A stretch of DNA of 64,000 nt, taken from Curtobacterium sp. MCLR17_032. Lineage in GTDB: Bacteria; Actinomycetota; Actinomycetes; Actinomycetales; Microbacteriaceae. Made by a program: the position numbers and the translations under genes. The notes under the pieces are model-generated. The model made no database searches. It was not told the origin of the DNA and was given only the letters and a program-made list of their open reading frames with translations. Positions 42,977 to 53,990 of this stretch are shown piece after piece (the stretch's first letter is position 1; each line of letters begins with the position of its first letter). The stretch covers positions 3,100,001 through 3,164,000 of the forward strand of contig NZ_CP126268.1 of the NCBI RefSeq assembly GCF_003234795.2, given 5' to 3'.

Positions 42977-44151
42977 GCGGCGCCCCGGTGGACGACCGCG
43001 GTGACGGTGGTGCCCCGGCCAGGTGCGCTGTCGACGGTGAGTCCGCCGCCGAGCTGTTCGACGCGCTCGGCCATCGCGCGGAGGCCGAACGAGTCGGAGG
43101 TGGCGGTGTCGAGGCCGACGCGGTCCCGGTCGAACCCGACGCCGTCGTCGTGCACCACCAGGGTCGCCTCGGTCGGGGAGAGGGTCAGGCCGATGTCGAC
43201 GGTCGTGGCGCCGGCGTGCTGCGCGACGTTCGCCACGGCTCCCTGGGCGATGCGCAGCAGGGCGGTCTGGACGTCCATCGTCAGGTCCGCGCCTCCGGTC
43301 GGGACGGAGACCTCGATGCGGAGGCCGTCACGTCGCCACTGCTGGCTGAGGCGTCCGAGCGCGGCGGCGAGGCCGGCGTCGAGGGACGGCGGAGCGAGCT
43401 CGCGGATGAACCGGCGCGTGTCGGCGAGACCGTCGGCCGCGGTGGACCGGGCGAGGCGGATGTGGTCGATGCCCGGTCGGTCGCCGTCGGCGGCTTCGGC
43501 CGCATGCAGCAGCATCTGGATGCTCGAGAGCCCTTGCGCGACGGTGTCGTGGATCTCCCGTGCGAGACGGGCGCGTTCGGTGAGCACCCCCTGCTGCCGT
43601 TCGGTCGCCGCGAGCAGGTCCCGGGTCGCCAGCAGCTCCGCGACGAGTGCCTCGCGCTCGGCGGCTTCACGGGCGAGGGCCCGGTAGCCGAGGCCGATGA
43701 GCAGCGCGACGCCGGCCCCGACCAGCGGGCCGATCACCCCGCCCACCGTGAAGCCGCCGTGCACGCCGAGCGCGACGATCGCGATCGCGGTCGCGACCAC
43801 GACGGCCACCGGCCCGACCACCCGGGGCAGGACGTGCAGGTAGAGGAAGAACAGCGGGAAGACCAGGTACGCCGCCTCGGGCACGAGGACGAGCAGTGCG
43901 ACCCACACCGTCGTCAGCGCCGCGATCCACAGTGCGCCGACCAGGGCTCGGTGCCGGCCCCGGACGGTGGCGACCCGGGCTCCGAGCACGTAGAGCACCG
44001 CGAACAGTGCGGCCAGGCCGGACTCCGCCCACACGGTGTCGTCCTGCACGACGACGACCCGGACGACGACGAGCGCGAGCAGCGCGGCGAACAGCACGTG
44101 CAGTCCGGTGCGCAGCCCGACGAAGACGGGCGTGAGGGTGCTGTGAGCCAT
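42973..44151 (-). CDS. two-component sensor histidine kinase (NarX/DesK-like)
   Basis: A 392-residue membrane kinase. About five to six hydrophobic helices (roughly 10-165) form a sensor with very small extracytoplasmic loops, as in intramembrane-sensing kinases of antibiotic or envelope stress. A coiled region precedes the HisKA_3 H-box LAREIHDTVAQGLSSIQML (phosphorylated His, near residue 206) and an HATPase with VVHDDGVGFD and GLRAMAERVEQLGG. The gene is divergent from an ABC exporter, a common arrangement in which the two-component system controls the transporter. Confidence 0.93.
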   Translation of the reverse strand: MAHSTLTPVFVGLRTGLHVLFAALLALVVVRVVVVQDDTVWAESGLAALFAVLYVLGARVATVRGRHRALVGALWIAALTTVWVALLVLVPEAAYLVFPLFFLYLHVLPRVVGPVAVVVATAIAIVALGVHGGFTVGGVIGPLVGAGVALLIGLGYRALAREAAEREALVAELLATRDLLAATERQQGVLTERARLAREIHDTVAQGLSSIQMLLHAAEAADGDRPGIDHIRLARSTAADGLADTRRFIRELAPPSLDAGLAAALGRLSQQWRRDGLRIEVSVPTGGADLTMDVQTALLRIAQGAVANVAQHAGATTVDIGLTLSPTEATLVVHDDGVGFDRDRVGLDTATSDSFGLRAMAERVEQLGGGLTVDSAPGRGTTVTAVVHRGAA

Positions 44152-44301
44152 GTCCGTTGCAGCGTACGGCCAGCGGGGACACGGCGGATCAACCAGAAGT
44201 CGTACCCGAGGAGTCGACCTCTCGTCGATGGCACCGGACCGGACCCCGGCGAGGCTGGTCGGGACGACGGGGAACGCCCCCGACGTCGGGAAGGAACCAT
44301 C

Positions 44302-45378
44302 GTGTTCGTCGCTTGGCGTGACCTCCGGTCCGCCCGTGGCCGCTTCGTGCTGATCGGGTCCGTCGTGGCCCTGATCACCCTGCTGGTCGGGTTCCTCGCC
44401 GGGCTGACCGGCGGGCTCGCCACCCAGGACGTGTCCGCCGTCCTCGGGCTCCCCGGGGACCGGCTCGTCCTCCAGCAGCCGGTGGACGGCAAGCCGTCGT
44501 TCTCGGAGTCCTCGATCGGCACGTCGACCGTGGCCGCGTGGCGGGACACCGCTGGCGTGGACGGGGTCACCCCGGTCGGGATCGCCCAAGGCCGTGCAAC
44601 GGGTGCGCGGGGCTCGTCCGCCGTCGCCCTCTTCGGCGTCCCGCACGGCGCCCCGGGGTCCATGACCACCGACCTGGCGCCGACCACCGACGACACGGTC
44701 GGGCTGTCCTCCGGCGCCGCGGCCGACCTCCACGTGGGCGTCGGGGACCGCGTCACGATCACCGGCACCACCTACCGGGTCGCCACCGTCGGCGGCGACG
44801 CCTGGTACAGCCACACGCCGGTCGTGGCGCTCTCCCCCGACGCCTGGGCGCAGGCCGACCGCCGGCTCGGTGGCGACGGGACCGCCACGGTGCTCGCCGT
44901 CTCCGGGACACCGGACTGGGCGGCTGCCGCGGCTCGCACCCACACCGCGGCCGCGTCGCCGCTGATGAGCCTGCCGGCCCTCCAGACCTTCACGTCCGAG
45001 GTGGGGTCGCTCGGGCTGATGATCGTCATGCTCTTCGGCGTCTCAGCGCTCGTCGTCGGTGCGTTCTTCACGGTCTGGACCATGCAGCGTTCGGCCGACA
45101 TCGCCGTCCTCAAGGCGCTTGGAGCCTCGGACGCGTCCCTCGTCCGCGACGCCCTCGGCCAGGCCCTCGTCGTCCTGGTCGTCGGCATCGGTGTCGGGAT
45201 CGGTCTCGTGTCGGTCCTCGGGGCGCTCGCCGGCGGGGCCCTGCCGTTCCTGCTCAGCCCACTCACCACCGCCCTGCCGGCGAGCGTGATGGTCGTCCTC
45301 GGACTCGCCGGCGCCGCCGTCGCGCTCCGCACCGTCACCCGCGCCGACCCCCTCACCGCCCTCGGGAGCAACCGATGA
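44302..45378 (+). CDS. FtsX/MacB-type ABC transporter permease
   Basis: A 358-residue permease with an N-terminal helix (about 15-40), a ~200-residue extracytoplasmic region and a C-terminal three-helix FtsX domain that includes MQRSADIAVLKALGAS, the ATPase coupling motif. It belongs to the mechanotransmission exporters (MacB/LolC/FtsX type). Start GTG 44302 has GGAAGGA. The next gene, its ATPase, starts inside its stop codon (ATGA). Confidence 0.9.
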   Translation: MFVAWRDLRSARGRFVLIGSVVALITLLVGFLAGLTGGLATQDVSAVLGLPGDRLVLQQPVDGKPSFSESSIGTSTVAAWRDTAGVDGVTPVGIAQGRATGARGSSAVALFGVPHGAPGSMTTDLAPTTDDTVGLSSGAAADLHVGVGDRVTITGTTYRVATVGGDAWYSHTPVVALSPDAWAQADRRLGGDGTATVLAVSGTPDWAAAAARTHTAAASPLMSLPALQTFTSEVGSLGLMIVMLFGVSALVVGAFFTVWTMQRSADIAVLKALGASDASLVRDALGQALVVLVVGIGVGIGLVSVLGALAGGALPFLLSPLTTALPASVMVVLGLAGAAVALRTVTRADPLTALGSNR

Positions 45379-46094
45379 TCCGACTCGACGACGTCACCCT
45401 CACCTACCCGGACGGCGACTCCCGCACCACCGCCGTCGACCACGTCTCACTGTCAGCGCCGGACGGGGTCGTCACCGGCATCACCGGCCCGTCCGGCTCC
45501 GGCAAGTCGTCCCTCCTCGCCGTGGCCGCGACCCTGATCCGACCCGACTCCGGGCACGTGTGGATCGACGACGTCGACGCGGCCGCCCTCACCCGGAACG
45601 AGGCCACGGCGCTGCGGCGTACCGAGATCGGGATCGTGTTCCAACAGTCGAACCTCGTGCCCGCCCTCACCGCGCGCGAGCAGCTGCTCGTGATGGCCGA
45701 GCTGGGCGGCGACGGACACCGACGTCGTGCCGCGGTCCGCCGCCGTGCCGACGAGTTGCTCGACGCGGTCGGACTCGCCGAGCACGGCGGCAAGCGTCCC
45801 GCGCAGCTCTCTGGCGGCCAGAGGCAACGTGTCGCGATCGCCCGGGCGCTGGTGAACGAACCCTCCGTCCTGCTCGTCGACGAGCCGACCAGCGCACTCG
45901 ACCAGGAGCGGGGCGCGGCGATCATGGCGCTCATCGCGCAGCTCACGCACGAACAGCGCACCGCCACGCTGCTCGTCACCCACGACCTCGGCCACCGCGG
46001 CACCCTCGACGGACTCGTCACCCTGGTCGACGGCAGCATCACGGACGTCGCGCAGCCTGCGGTGGCGCCGCTCATGGCGACCGGCGCGCGCTGA
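45375..46094 (+). CDS. ABC transporter ATP-binding protein (MacB/LolD-type)
   Basis: A 239-residue ATPase with Walker A TGPSGSGKSS, Q-loop VFQQSNLVPALTA, signature LSGGQRQRVAIARA, Walker B LLVDEPTSALD and H-loop VTHD. It partners the FtsX-type permease and should power export of a peptide, lipid or antibiotic. ATG overlaps the permease stop by four bases. Regulation is probably by the divergent two-component system. Confidence 0.95.
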   Translation: MIRLDDVTLTYPDGDSRTTAVDHVSLSAPDGVVTGITGPSGSGKSSLLAVAATLIRPDSGHVWIDDVDAAALTRNEATALRRTEIGIVFQQSNLVPALTAREQLLVMAELGGDGHRRRAAVRRRADELLDAVGLAEHGGKRPAQLSGGQRQRVAIARALVNEPSVLLVDEPTSALDQERGAAIMALIAQLTHEQRTATLLVTHDLGHRGTLDGLVTLVDGSITDVAQPAVAPLMATGAR

Positions 46095-46118
46095 CACGTC
46101 CGGTACGAGCCGGGCGGG

Positions 46119-46185
46119 CGTCGGACGGGAGGCCCGTGGTCACCGCACCACGGGCCTCCCGTCCGCCTCGCGGCAGAGACGCCGC
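46119..46185. repeat. 67-bp direct repeat, left copy (contains GGGAGGCCC terminator)
   Basis: Matches 53006-53072 base for base except one position (A versus C). The first part is a terminator hairpin (GGACGGGAGGCCCGTGGT-caccgc-ACCACGGGCCTCCCGTCC, 46123-46164); the matching CGCCTCGCGGCAG...GACGCCGC follows it. The two copies, in direct orientation, bracket the copper gene cluster. Confidence 0.92.
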
Positions 46186-46219
46186 AGCCGCGGCGGCCGG
46201 TCCCGTAAGGACGGGGCCG

Positions 46220-48459
<2,240 letters not shown>

Positions 48460-48463
<4 letters not shown>

Positions 48464-50517
48464 GGTTGCTCCCGGTGATCGGTGACGATCAGCGTCGGCC
48501 GGCCGTCAGCGGGCTCGCGATCGGTGGACGGGCCCGCGTCGTCGCGGGTGGTGAGTCGGCCGAGCAGGGCGTTGTACTGCTCGTGGTCGTCGTCGAGGCC
48601 CCGGTCGGCGTGCCGGTCGGTGCGCTTCGCCTGCCGGGCGTCCTGCTTCGCCCACTGGGTGACGAGGGCGATGACGACCACGATGAGCGGCAGCTCGCCG
48701 GCAGCCCAGGCGATGCCGCCGGCGACGTACTGGTCGTGGGCGAGGCTGCCGATCCACGGGACGTCGAGGTACTGGAAGTACGTCCCGGCGAGGAGGTCGG
48801 TGCTCGTCATCACGACCACGCCGAAGAACGCGTGGAACGGCATCGCTGCGAGCACCAGCCCGAGCTTGCCGATGTGCGGCAGCGGACGCGGCGGCGCATC
48901 GACGCCGATGATGAGCGCGTAGAAGACGTACCCGATGGCGAGGTAGTGCAGGGTCATCGCCTGGTGCGCCCAGTGGTACCGCATCGCCCAGCCGAAGAAC
49001 GGCGTGAGGTAGATCACGTAGTACGACCCCACGAACACGGCGAGGACGTACACCGGGTTGTACGTCGCGCGCAGCAGTCTCGAGTGCGTCACCGCCACGA
49101 GCCACTCGTGGGGGCCGGCGAAGTCGTCGCGACGGTGCGCCGTCGTCGCTCGGAGGAACAGGGTGACGGGGCCGCCGAGGACGAGCAGCAGCGGACCGAG
49201 CATGTTCAGGCTCATGTGCAGCCCCATGTGCACGGCGAAGGACGCGGACGAGTACGGGCCGACCCCGGACGACGTGGTGATGACGACGGTGACCCAACCG
49301 AGCATCCACGCGCTGGTCCGGCCGTTCGACCAGTGGTCGCCCCGCCTCCGGAGCCGGACGACGGCAGCCGCGTACGCACCGACACCGACCAGGGAGATGA
49401 CGAGGAAGAGGATGTCGACCCGGCCCGCGGTCCAGAGCGTGACGGGGGTGAGGGGCGTGTCGACCCGGTAGCCGAGGAAGAGCTGCTGCGCGTCGGTGGG
49501 CACGAAGTAGACCGGCGGCGGGATCCGCGTCATGACCACACCGATCCCGGCCGCCAGGAACAGCACCGCCGACAGCGCAGCCGGAGCGCCGGGGGTCGCG
49601 AACCGCCGCGTGCTGAGAAGGACCGGGCCGGCGACTGCCGAGACGACGCCGAGTTGGACGGCGAACAGGATCCCCGTCGGCACGGCCCACGGCGCGGTGC
49701 CGGCGAGTTCGACGGCGGCGATGACGACGGACCCGGTCAGCCACACGCCCCAGGCCGCGAGCGCGAGGACGCGGTACCGACGGAGCGTGGTCCGGCCGGG
49801 TCTCCCGCTCCGCCAGCGACGGGTGAGGCTGGCGGTCGCGCCGATCCAGATGCCGAACGCGGGAGCGGCGAACACGGCGGCGTCGCCCCCGAAGTCGTGG
49901 TTCGGGCCGACGAGGACCTGGGTGACCATCACGGGTGCGAGCAGCCCGACGGCGCCGATGCCAGCCAGGAGCAGGACACTGACCCAGCTGCGGACCACGA
50001 AGGCGGCGGCGAGGATCGTGACCGCGATGCACGCCACCACGATCCACGCGCCCGGCAGGTAGCTGGCCTGCACCAGGTACCCGATCGCTCCCGGCTCGAG
50101 CAGCTTCGCGATCGGCTGTCCGTTCGCATCAGCGGCGTCCACGGCGATCAGCAGCACGGCAGCGGTCACCCACACGGTGGCCGCCGGCCGGACGACGGCG
50201 AGGTCGCGGTGGTTGTCGACGACGGCCCGGGACCGTCGGGGAGTGAGGAACGCTGCCGTGACGAGGCCCCCGACGGTCAGGCCGCCGGCGACGTCCGCGA
50301 CGAGGCGGAGCAGCGCGCTCGCCATCGCGGTCACCGTGCCGGGGTACCCGCGGCTGAGCCGGTCGTACGACGACGACCCGAGCATCTCGACCGCCACCGC
50401 GACGACGACCACGGCGACACCGGCTCCCACCCAGGGCAGCGCGCGGACCACCGCCGCTCCGCGGAACGGCGGGCCCGACGACGCGTCCGGGTCCAGCGGT
50501 GCCCGGGTGTCAGGCAC
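48460..50517 (-). CDS. CopD-CtaG fusion membrane protein (copper handling)
   Basis: A 685-residue polytopic membrane protein with about sixteen helices. The N-terminal half (about 20-320) has CopD-like segments. The C-terminal half (about 380-640) matches the caa3-type oxidase assembly factor CtaG, with a His- and Met-rich VHMGLHMSLNMLGPLLLVLG and FFGWAMRYHWAHQAMTLHYL. Both families bind or move copper in or near the membrane. It starts at GTG, overlapping the end of copZ by eight bases, and overlaps copA at the other end. Confidence 0.85.
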
Positions 50518-50719
50518 CGGCGAGCTCGTAGCCGGCCTCGTCGACCGCTCCGGCGACCGCCGCAGGGTCGGGCCGGCTCGGTGCGCTGACGACCACGAGA
50601 CCCATCGCGGCATCCGCGGTGACGGACACGACGCCGTCGATGGCTCCGAGTTCGCCGGCGACGCGACGTTCGCAGTGCTCGCAGGTCATCCCGACGACGT
50701 GGTACTCGAAGCGCTCCAT
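50510..50719 (-). CDS. CopZ-like heavy-metal-associated copper chaperone
   Basis: A 69-residue single-domain HMA protein. The copper-binding motif is GMTCEHCERR (Cys near residues 12 and 15). The rest (VVSVTADAAMGLVVVSAPSR, AVDEAGYEL) follows the ferredoxin-like fold. It should receive Cu+ in the cytoplasm and pass it to CopA's N-terminal domain. It is the first gene of the minus-strand copper operon and has GGAAGC (weak SD) before ATG 50719. Confidence 0.9.
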   Translation of the reverse strand: MERFEYHVVGMTCEHCERRVAGELGAIDGVVSVTADAAMGLVVVSAPSRPDPAAVAGAVDEAGYELAGA

Positions 50720-50726
50720 GGGAAGC

Positions 50727-50745
50727 ATTCTACAAGACGTAGAAT
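50727..50745. promoter_or_regulatory. candidate CopY/BlaI-type operator O1
   Basis: ATTCTAC-AAGAC-GTAGAAT, perfect 7-bp arms, eight bases before the copZ start. TCTACA...GTAGA halves match the TACAnnTGTA-type recognised by CopY/BlaI repressors. Confidence 0.6.
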
Positions 50746-50783
50746 GCCAGCATTGGTCCACCGCCCGTCGATCGTGCCGCGAC

Positions 50784-50798
50784 TCTACATGACGTAGA
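50784..50798. promoter_or_regulatory. candidate CopY/BlaI-type operator O2
   Basis: TCTAC-ATGAC-GTAGA, perfect 5-bp arms with the same TCTACA half as O1 and O3, in the middle of the divergent copper promoter region. Confidence 0.55.
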
Positions 50799-50806
50799 AA
50801 AAATGT

Positions 50807-50823
50807 CTCTACAACTTGTAGAG
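50807..50823. promoter_or_regulatory. candidate CopY/BlaI-type operator O3
   Basis: CTCTACAA-C-TTGTAGAG, perfect 8-bp arms, 37 bases before the GTG start of the divergent DUF5134 gene and 24 bases (centre to centre) from O2. Confidence 0.6.
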
Positions 50824-50860
50824 TGGCGCCGCTCACTCCCGCGACGAGAGGTCCGTCCCC

Positions 50861-51481
50861 GTGTCACACAGCCTGCCGCTGTCCGTCCTGCTGACGGTGG
50901 TGTTCGCCGTGACGGCGGTCGGGTACCTCGGCTTCACCGTCCGTTCCGGGAGCACCGGGGTCTCGTGGCTCAGCGACGTCTTCCACGTGCTGATGAGCGT
51001 CGCGATGCTCGCGATGCCCTGGTCATGGGGCACGACCCTCGCACCACCGGTCCTGCAGGTCGTCGTGTTCGCGGCCGCGACGCTGTTCTACCTCGTCCTG
51101 ACGCTCGGCCACGGCCGGTACGGCGGGCACGCGCACCACGGGCCGGGGGGTTCCGGCCGACTGGTGGTGGCCTACCACGTGGTGATGATGGCGGCGATGA
51201 TCGTGATGGGCGTCATGATGCTGCCGATGGCCGGTGGTACGGCGATGTCGATGCCGGACATGGACATGACCGGCGGCGGAGGCGGCATGCACGCCGCGTG
51301 GGCGGGATGGACGCCGATCCGCTGGGTCCTCGTCGTCGTGTTCGCGGCCGCGACCATCTGGCTGCTGGCGCGTCTGACCGCGTCCGCGCGGGTCCGGCAA
51401 CACCCACTCGCGCGCCTGGACGGCGTGCTCCTGCTGCTGATGAGTGCCGGCATGGCGCTCTCGTTCATCCCCACGATCTGA
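50861..51481 (+). CDS. DUF5134-like membrane protein, Met/His-rich (copper-associated)
   Basis: A 206-residue protein with about six helices and a Met-rich loop (MSMPDMDMTGGGGGMH, about residues 128-143) and His/Gly segment (GGHAHHGPGG) that could bind Cu+. The family occurs in actinobacterial copper clusters. Start is GTG. It begins a plus-strand pair with the PepSY gene, divergent from copZ-copA, and shares the O1-O3 palindromes. Confidence 0.78.
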   Translation: MSHSLPLSVLLTVVFAVTAVGYLGFTVRSGSTGVSWLSDVFHVLMSVAMLAMPWSWGTTLAPPVLQVVVFAAATLFYLVLTLGHGRYGGHAHHGPGGSGRLVVAYHVVMMAAMIVMGVMMLPMAGGTAMSMPDMDMTGGGGGMHAAWAGWTPIRWVLVVVFAAATIWLLARLTASARVRQHPLARLDGVLLLLMSAGMALSFIPTI

Positions 51482-51493
51482 GGACCGGAAGCC

Positions 51494-52972
51494 ATGACCG
51501 CCACCGACGACCGCCCCACCGCCACCACGCCCCCGGCTGCCCCCTCGACACCGCGGTCGTCGCGGGACGGACAGCGCGGCTGGTTCGGGCAGCTCCTGCT
51601 CCGCCTGCACTTCTCCGCCGGCCTCTTCGTCGGCCCGTTCATCCTCATCGCCGCACTCTCCGGTGCCGTGTACGCACTGGGTCCGACGATCGAGCACGGT
51701 CTGTACCGGCACGAGCTCACCGCGCCGTCGGCCGCTGCGGCGAAGCCACTGGCGGAACAGATCGACGCGGCCCAGTCCTACATCGACCGGCACCACCCCG
51801 ACGACACCCTCGCCGCGGTCCGCCCGGCTCCCGAGCACGGCGCCACGACGCGGGTGATGTACGCGGAAGCGGGGCTGATGGACTCCCAGGACCGTGCGGT
51901 CTTCATCGACCCCGGTACCGCCGATGTCCGTGGTGACCTGCTCGTCTACGGCACCTCCGGAGCACTGCCGTTCCGCACCTGGGTGGACACCTTCCACCGG
52001 TCCCTGTTCCTCGGTGACGTCGGCCGGCTCTACAGCGAGACCGCAGCGTCCTGGCTCGGCGTCGTCTCCCTGGCCGGGCTCGGCCTGTGGGTGGCCCGGA
52101 TCCGGAAGACCCGAGCGAAGCGTGACATGGTCCGCCCGGCGAGGGGAGTGCGCGGCTATCGGCGCACCTCCTCCTGGCACGCCTCGACCGGCGTGTGGCT
52201 GCTCCTCGGTGCGCTGTTCCTGTCCGCGACCGGGATCACCTGGTCGCAGTACGGCGGCGCCAACGTCGACCAGCTCCGCTCCGCGCTCAGCTGGGGCACC
52301 CCGACGTTGGACACCGCACTCCCCGACGCCGGCGCCGCGCCCGCCCGCGGTGCGCACGCCGCCCACCACGCTCCAGCCGCGGCGGCCGGTGCCGGGTCCG
52401 CATCGGTGACGCCGGCGGAGTTCGACGACGTCCTCGCAGCGGCCGAGCACGCGAACATCCACTCCTCGGAGGTGCAGATCACCCCACCGACGTCGGCGGA
52501 CCAGGCGTGGACGGTCGCGGAGATCAAGCGGTCCTACCCGACCGCGGTGAACTCCGTCGCGATCGATCCGCGCGACATGAGCGTGGTGTCCGAGACGGAC
52601 TTCGACACCTACTCACTGCCCGCGAAGCTCGCCCGGTGGGGCATCGACACGCACATGGGGACGATGTGGGGACTGCCGAACCAGATCCTGCTGTTCGTCA
52701 CCGCGCTCGGCATCGCCGTGATGGTCGTCTTCGGCTACGTCATGTGGTGGCAGCGCCGGCCGACCGGTGGGCGCGTCGGGCGGGCCCCCGCCGCCGGCGC
52801 CCTCGCGAAGGCACCGTGGTGGGGCTCCGGTCTCGTGGCGGTCGGCGCGATCGTCATCGGCGCGTTCCTGCCCACGCTCGGCGTCACCCTGCTCGCCTTC
52901 GTCGTCGCCGACGTCCTCCTCACCAGCCGCTCGCGCCCGCCTCGAGCCACGCCGACTCCCCCGGGACGATGA
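51494..52972 (+). CDS. PepSY-domain membrane protein
   Basis: A 492-residue protein with four main helices and a large external domain. The first helix and following motif (LHFSAGLFVGPFILIAALSGAVYAL), a PepSY-like region (about 300-375), and RTWVDTFHRSLFLGDVGRLYSETAASWLGV match the PepSY-associated TM (PiuB-type) family. Such proteins occur with iron or copper uptake/reduction systems. A His/Ala-rich insert (AHAAHHAPAAAAG) may bind metal. It follows the DUF5134 gene by 12 bases and likely shares its transcript and control. Confidence 0.85.
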   Translation: MTATDDRPTATTPPAAPSTPRSSRDGQRGWFGQLLLRLHFSAGLFVGPFILIAALSGAVYALGPTIEHGLYRHELTAPSAAAAKPLAEQIDAAQSYIDRHHPDDTLAAVRPAPEHGATTRVMYAEAGLMDSQDRAVFIDPGTADVRGDLLVYGTSGALPFRTWVDTFHRSLFLGDVGRLYSETAASWLGVVSLAGLGLWVARIRKTRAKRDMVRPARGVRGYRRTSSWHASTGVWLLLGALFLSATGITWSQYGGANVDQLRSALSWGTPTLDTALPDAGAAPARGAHAAHHAPAAAAGAGSASVTPAEFDDVLAAAEHANIHSSEVQITPPTSADQAWTVAEIKRSYPTAVNSVAIDPRDMSVVSETDFDTYSLPAKLARWGIDTHMGTMWGLPNQILLFVTALGIAVMVVFGYVMWWQRRPTGGRVGRAPAAGALAKAPWWGSGLVAVGAIVIGAFLPTLGVTLLAFVVADVLLTSRSRPPRATPTPPGR

Positions 52973-53005
52973 CGCACTCCGCAGCGCGAGGTGTCGGCGA
53001 GCCGA

Positions 53006-53072
53006 CGTCGGACGGGAGGCCCGTGGTCACCGCACCACGGGCCTCCCGTCCGCCTCGCGGCAGCGACGCCGC
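53006..53072. repeat. 67-bp direct repeat, right copy (contains GGGAGGCCC terminator)
   Basis: Identical to 46119-46185 except one base; contains the same hairpin (53010-53051). It ends immediately before the HNH stop codon. The identity extends past the hairpin stem into sequence not needed for termination. Confidence 0.92.
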
Positions 53073-53567
53073 CTACGCGGCGACCAGGTACTCGTCCCAG
53101 TCCGGCTGCGGACGCTCGATGCCGCGCACCACCCACGCCGATCCGTGCGGGGCCTTCGGCGGGAAGCGCAGCGCCCAGCCCATCTCCCGCGGAGTGCGGT
53201 CCCCCTTGACGTTGTTGCACGCCAGGCAGCACGCGACGAGGTTCTCCCACGAGTCCCGACCACCGCGCGACTTGGGCTGCACGTGGTCGATCGTGGTGGC
53301 GTTCCGGCCGCAGTAGGCGCAGCGGTTGGCGTCGCGGCGGAGGACCCCGCGGCGGGACACCGGGATGAGCCGGGACTGCGGGATCCGCACGTACCGGGTG
53401 AGGATGATCACGGACGGACGGTCGAAGCTGACGGCCGCGCCCGTGACCGGGTGCATGGTGTCGGCGGCCACGACGGAGGCCTTCTGGTTCATGACGAGGA
53501 CCAGGGCTCGACGGAACGAGATCACCGCGAGGGGCTCGTAACCGGCGTTGAGGACGAGAGTGCGCAT
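53073..53567 (-). CDS. HNH endonuclease
   Basis: A 164-residue protein with an N-terminal RTLVLNAGYEPLAVISFRRA start and a His-Asn-His nuclease: CAYCGRNATTIDHVQPKSRGG, ENLVACCLACNNVKGDRTP, with two CxxC pairs that hold a structural zinc. The family is widespread and single-copy in actinobacteria; its target is not known. Start ATG 53567 follows GGAAGGG. It is the downstream gene of a short leader ORF (53745-53840), 177 bases upstream. Confidence 0.9.
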   Translation of the reverse strand: MRTLVLNAGYEPLAVISFRRALVLVMNQKASVVAADTMHPVTGAAVSFDRPSVIILTRYVRIPQSRLIPVSRRGVLRRDANRCAYCGRNATTIDHVQPKSRGGRDSWENLVACCLACNNVKGDRTPREMGWALRFPPKAPHGSAWVVRGIERPQPDWDEYLVAA

Positions 53568-53714
53568 GGGTTCCCTTCCGACGTGCCTGGACGGCTTCCA
53601 GGCGGTACGGGCACCGGGCCGATCGGCGTCGAGCGGGTGATCAGAGCCACCGGCACCCCGGGGCAGGGGCCGGCCGGACCGCTCCGCCAGGGGCGGGGAG
53701 GTCCGCAAACACGA

Positions 53715-53742
53715 AGAGCACCACCCGTCAGGGCAGTGCTCT
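53715..53742 (-). terminator. hairpin two bases after leader-ORF stop
   Basis: On the minus strand AGAGCAC...GTGCTCT (7 bp), with an inner CCC/GGG pairing, is followed by TCGTGTTTG. Its position right after the leader stop suits an attenuator or translation-coupled switch. Confidence 0.5.
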
Positions 53743-53744
53743 GG

Positions 53745-53840
53745 TCAGTCGCGCGCGTGCCGGGGCACGCAGGCTGTGGTCGTCCGTATGTCGACGTGCG
53801 CGCGCCGACCCATGGTGCGGGTCGTGCGTGACGTCGACAT
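53745..53840 (-). CDS. putative 31-residue leader peptide upstream of HNH endonuclease
   Basis: ATG 53840 has a good GGGAGA site eight bases upstream; the stop is TGA 53745-53747. The peptide ends RRAHVDIRTTTACVPRHARD, which matches the pattern HVD(L/I)xR...C common to actinobacterial Cys-containing leader peptides that precede sulfur or stress genes and sense cysteine supply by stalling. A second Met (residue 10) would give a 22-residue form. No other coding interpretation fits. A hairpin begins two bases after the stop. Here the downstream gene is an HNH nuclease rather than a sulfur gene. Leader assignment is by pattern only. Confidence 0.5.
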   Translation of the reverse strand: MSTSRTTRTMGRRAHVDIRTTTACVPRHARD

Positions 53841-53891
53841 GTGGTCTCCCGTTCGGGTCGAGTCGAACCGATGCGTGCAGGCTAACCCAGA

Positions 53892-53924
53892 AACCGGCCT
53901 CGCACGAGAGGTGCGGGGCCGGTT
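53892..53924 (-). terminator. terminator of NlpC/P60 gene
   Basis: On the minus strand AACCGGCCCCGCAC-CTCTC-GTGCGAGGCCGGTT (one mismatch) is followed by TCTGG, 66 bases after the NlpC/P60 stop codon. Confidence 0.75.
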
Positions 53925-53990
53925 CTGACGGTGTTCACATGCTCGACGGCAGCGCGTCGGACGGGGTCACCGGAGGGTGGGGTCTGGTCG

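Larger units (their letters stand above)
53568..53990. other. 423-base region between HNH and NlpC/P60 genes
   Basis: It holds the leader ORF at 53745-53840, its following hairpin, the terminator of the NlpC/P60 gene (53892-53924), and presumably the promoter of the leader-HNH transcript (minus strand, about 53850-53890). No further coding region is visible. Confidence 0.6.
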
